A stretch of 8,472 bases of DNA from Tannerella sp. oral taxon 808 (GTDB lineage Bacteria > Bacteroidota > Bacteroidia > Bacteroidales > Tannerellaceae). The notes beneath the pieces are model-generated. The model was not told the DNA's origin. It saw nothing but the letters and a program-made list of their open reading frames with translations, and made no database searches. The stretch lies in the NCBI GenBank assembly GCA_002890585.1, contig MIQB01000085.1:1-8472 (forward strand), written 5' to 3'. Of the stretch, positions 6,314 through 8,472 are shown one piece after another; position 1 is the stretch's first letter, and each line of letters starts with the position of its first letter. The position numbers and the translations under genes are program-made.

Positions 6314-6377
6314 CCGGATCCATCCGAGCGGGATGAAAATCCCCCTCGATATGTAAAAAGGATAATCGAGTAGGTCG

Positions 6378-6456
6378 GGAAACGAGGGGCACCGTTAAGC
6401 TCCTCTCGTTTCCTTTCCTCTCACACCACCGTACGTGCCGTTCGGCATACGGCAGT
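6378..6456 (-). ncRNA. Group II intron domains V and VI
   Basis: Domain V (6417-6456) reads ACTGCCGTATG, a TGCC-GAAC-GGCA tip, then CACGTACGGTGG; CCGTA pairs with TACGG to close the stem. Domain VI (6378-6413) pairs GGAAACGAG with CTCGTTTCC and has the unpaired adenines (TTAACGG) expected to hold the branch point. The folds look intact, unlike the ORF, so self-splicing of the RNA may survive. Seven bases separate domain VI from the splice end motif CTCGAT. Confidence 0.75.
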
Positions 6457-7742
6457 TTAATTTGTTTTCAAAGCGCGCCTAATCTCATAGTAGTCCAAGC
6501 AGCTAACCAAACCTTTGCGGGTGAGGGCCGATTTCGATATCGCTCTTGCTACACAGGTGCGTCTTACTACCCATTCATAGCGATCGCCACAATAGGATGT
6601 AAGGCGAGCCAAGCACTGCTCACGCCCAACTTCCGAAGTCCCCATGCACGCTTGCGGGGAGTCTTCCATTGTTTCCATATCACCTTTCGAAGCATTGTCC
6701 TCAGGTGGGCATCGATCTTCTCCATTTTCACTTTCATTGCGGCTATGGAAAAGTAATTTATCCACCCACGGGTTGTGCTGTTGATCAGTTTGATACGGTC
6801 GTCCATGGTTATACTCCACGAGCGCTTACACAGGTGCTTCAATTTGCGGGTGAGGCGCGCCACCGAACTTTCGTGGGGGCGAGCTGTCCATTTTCCGCTT
6901 TTGCCGGGCGACTTGTAGAATCCGAATCCAAGGTATTTCAGCTTCGTGGGGCGGCAGACGCGACTCTTGGTCGCATTCACCTTCAAACACAGGGTGTGTT
7001 CGATCCAGCGTGTAACGGAGGCCATGACTCGCTTTGCGCTTGCTTCGCTCCTGACGCATATTACGCAGTCATCGGCGTAACGCACATAGCGGTGACCTCT
7101 GCGAACCAGCTCCTTGTCCAGTTCGTTTAACATGACGTTGCTCAACAGGGGAGACAGGTTGCCGCCTTGAGGCGTGCCTGACTCTGTAGCTCTAAGTACA
7201 TCCCGTTCTCCATTACACCCGACTTGAGGTATTTCCTGATCAGGCTTTCCGTGTCGGGATCACGAATGACGCGTCCCACATAACTCATCAGTTTGTCTTG
7301 TGGAACGTTGTCAAAGAACTTTTCCAAGTCAATGTCCACTATCCACTCGTACCCCTCGTTGAGGTATTCCATGAGCCTCCTCACGGCTTGCTCACAGCTC
7401 CTGCCAGGGCGGAAGCCGTAGCTGTGCTCTTGGAACTCCGCCTCAAAAACGGGGGTGAGGATCTGGACGATTGATTGCTGAAGCGTTCGATCTAATACCG
7501 TTGGGATACCCAGCTTACGGACGCCTCCGTTCGGCTTCGGTATTTCCACCCGCCTTACGGGAGCGGGCTTATACTGCCTACGAAGGATCGACTCCTTGAG
7601 GCCTTCCCAGTTCGCATTCATGTACGCACGAAGCTCGTCCACCACCACGGCCATCTATCCCGGCCGCCCCTTTCTTGGATACGACTCGGTCTAAGGCAGT
7701 GCGAACGTTGCTCTTGGTTAGGATCTTTTCAATTAGTAGCAT
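6457..7742 (-). pseudogene. ltrA: Group II intron reverse transcriptase/maturase, broken by three frameshifts
   Basis: The protein (about 428 aa if repaired) would bind the intron RNA, help it splice and copy it into DNA at the target. From ATG 7742 it reads LIEKILTKSNV and SKKGAAGID, the usual N-terminus. Further motifs are IPKPNGGVRKLGIPTVLDR, YGFRPGRS, VDIDLEKFFD (near 7335), SGTPQGGNLSPLLSN (about 7185-7140) and the catalytic YADD (7068-7079). Domain X follows, ending SYCGDRYEWVV to LVSCLDYYEIRR. There is no HNH endonuclease domain. The frame breaks at about 7649-7652 (one extra C; GATGGCCGTGG should probably read GATGGCGTGG), at about 7190 (one G missing before CTACAGAG) and at about 6617 (one G missing in GTGAGCAGTGC). 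The open parts are 7142-7654, 6567-7145 and the C-terminal frame to TAA at 6457. Confidence 0.85.
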
Positions 7743-8230
7743 CTCTCGTCATCTTTAATTTCCGCTTTCGGGGGAGTTGTGGCTTATCTCTTTCTGCGGG
7801 CGCCCTCATTTACGTTTTGGACGGTGCCGCTCGTCAACCTTATCCTCCGAAACATACATTCTTAGAGTTTGACGTAACAAATTATTCAGCCCTTCGCCTT
7901 GTCCTTCAAGAGGAACGGCTACTATGGCCTCTGCTGACTTCTCTGGGGAATCCCCGAGACCTCACGGGATAAGTCTTACATCTTTCATCGTTTACTCGCC
8001 TGATTTACGCTTTCAAGGTTACGGTTGCCTTTGGGAACTTCGCTGCCTTTGGCCAGCTTGTCCGCCCGGGATGCGCCTTCGTATCAGGTTCCTGTTCGTC
8101 TAGGGCCACGATTTCGCTATTGCTTCTTCTCTCCCGGTTCTTACCCGAGACTTGCAAATCGCTATAGGGTTCGTCGGCAACTACGCCCTCAGTGGACTTT
8201 CACCACAGATGTAGGACATGCCCGTCATAC
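7743..8230 (-). ncRNA. Group II intron 5' RNA, domains I to IV (no gene)
   Basis: This 488-base stretch upstream of the RT start has no credible ORF and is the structured 5' part of the intron. The first 60 bases carry the start motif and GGTGAAAGTCC. Purine-rich loops such as GGGAGAGAAGAAGC (around 8125) are candidates for the exon-binding loop that would pair with the T-rich 5' exon. I did not fold the domains fully. Confidence 0.7.
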
Positions 8231-8233
8231 TAA

Positions 8234-8266
8234 AAAAACGGGGCGCGAAAAACACGTCCCGTTTTT
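8234..8266. terminator. Bidirectional rho-independent terminator beside the intron
   Basis: AAAAACGGGGCG (8234-8245) pairs with CGTCCCGTTTTT (8255-8266), with one G-T pair and a loop of nine bases. It has a T tract on the + strand and, with A8232-A8238, one on the - strand. On the + strand it would end transcription coming from the left before the nitroreductase gene. On the - strand it is the hairpin immediately before the intron's 5' splice site. Confidence 0.85.
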
Positions 8267-8320
8267 GTACTTTTTGATTGGAAACCTTGTACTTTTTGAT
8301 TGGCGGATTATACAAATCCC
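8265..8320 (+). promoter_or_regulatory. Probable promoter/operator of the nitroreductase gene with 17-bp direct repeat
   Basis: TTGTACTTTTTGATTGG occurs exactly twice, at 8265-8281 and 8287-8303, with a 22-bp period (two helical turns), as expected for tandem regulator sites. TTGTAC (8287-8292) and TATACA (8309-8314) are 16 bp apart and look like a sigma-70-style pair. The TACTTTTTG in each repeat also resembles the Bacteroides -7 element TAnnTTTG. GGATT/AATCC (8305-8309, 8315-8319) is a small inverted repeat over the -10. Which of these is used cannot be told from sequence. Confidence 0.5.
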
Positions 8321-8330
8321 CGTTTTGATT

Positions 8331-8472
8331 ATGAAGAAACTGTTGTTCCCATTACTTATAAGCATGATCACAATGAATCATTCGTTAGCACAAAACCCTG
8401 ACTTCCTATTTCTGATTGAGCAGGCCGTCAAAGCCCCGTCGGGGCATAACACACAGCCGTGGATGTTCCGAA
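8331..8472 (+). CDS. Nitroreductase family protein with signal peptide (partial, 3' end outside window)
   Basis: Only the first 47 residues are present. After the signal peptide comes LFLIEQAVKAPSGHNTQPWMF, reading QAVKAPSGHNTQPW at about residues 31-44. This is the FMN-binding start of the nitroreductase family (flavin-dependent reduction of nitro compounds, quinones or related substrates with NAD(P)H). The N-terminus has a KK pair, a hydrophobic core (LLFPLLISMIT) and a likely cleavage after SLA (before QN), so the enzyme is probably exported to the periplasm; most family members are cytoplasmic. The ATG at 8331 fits both the signal peptide and the upstream promoter. It looks like a chromosomal gene next to the prophage remnant. 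Confidence 0.85.
   Translation, partial: MKKLLFPLLISMITMNHSLAQNPDFLFLIEQAVKAPSGHNTQPWMFR

Larger units (their letters stand above)
6365..8230 (-). mobile_element. Group II intron with degraded reverse transcriptase
   Basis: Read on the - strand, the element starts at GTATGACGGGCATG (8230 downward), close to the usual GTGYG start. GGTGAAAGTCC follows, a common domain I sequence. It ends with GACCTACTCGAT at 6365, a widespread group II 3' end. Domains V and VI lie just before the end and the RT/maturase ORF is in domain IV. Length is about 1866 bp, normal for an intron without an endonuclease domain. The upstream exon ends in a terminator hairpin and T tract (8234-8266 on the + strand), the kind of site class C introns prefer; I cannot confirm the class by eye. 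It is antisense to the phage genes and interrupts no recognisable gene. Three frameshifts in the RT mean it cannot move without help. Confidence 0.88.

Noticed and set aside
6669..7130. 153-aa + strand ORF antisense to the RT
   Set aside because: It is the shadow of the YADD region of the reverse transcriptase. It has no recognisable domain and lies inside the intron ORF.
8234..8266. Phage attachment site at the terminator
   Set aside because: I found no matching direct repeat at the left side of the window and no integrase, so an att call cannot be supported.

Overview
The window looks like part of a Bacteroidales chromosome carrying the remnant of a Mu-like prophage. Three things point there: the Mu-type head genes are in the form seen in Bacteroidetes, with DUF1320 just upstream of a DUF935 portal; genes lack strong Shine-Dalgarno sites; and AT-rich intergenic spacers hold short GC hairpins. 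The G+C looks high for the order. A Tannerella-like host would fit, but that is a guess.

Left part (1-2452): a GH108 endolysin, a 65-aa protein of unknown function, a divergent DNPPF-motif adenine-methyltransferase-like protein and a DUF1320 (Mu gp36-like) protein. All are on the + strand. They are separated by repeats rather than packed tightly: a GC-rich element with 27-bp tandem units inside a perfect 25-bp inverted repeat, and mosaics of AACAATTCAAC-type sequence with small GC hairpins. One 30-bp stretch occurs in opposite orientation in two of the gaps. In one place the repeat supplies every usable start codon of the methyltransferase-like ORF.

Middle part (2453-6313): the head module. 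The portal (DUF935, Mu gp29), the head-morphogenesis protein (Mu F, gp30) and a C-terminal toxin-like nuclease domain (PBECR type, recognised by eye) are fused into one ORF. Its N-terminal 42 codons are cut off by a ~123-bp palindromic MITE-like element. The element has inverted repeats, a probable 3-bp target duplication (AGG) and two in-frame stops. Removing the element plus one AGG restores one reading frame of 871 codons. A gpG-like morphogenesis gene and a probable tail-completion gene follow. I see no terminase, protease/scaffold, major capsid, sheath, tape measure, integrase or transposase, so the prophage appears incomplete.

Right part (6314-8472): a group II intron of about 1866 bp lies on the - strand. 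Its ends (GTATG...CTCGAT), domain V and domain VI are readable. Its reverse transcriptase/maturase is broken by three single-base indels. On its own strand, the intron sits immediately after a rho-independent terminator hairpin and T tract. Beyond it are a 17-bp direct repeat, a probable promoter, and the start of a chromosomal nitroreductase gene with a signal peptide, which runs off the window.

I did not find a clearly new multi-gene system. The features most worth following up are the MITE-split portal-MuF-nuclease fusion, the mosaic repeats between phage genes (including one used as coding sequence), and the terminator-targeting intron.
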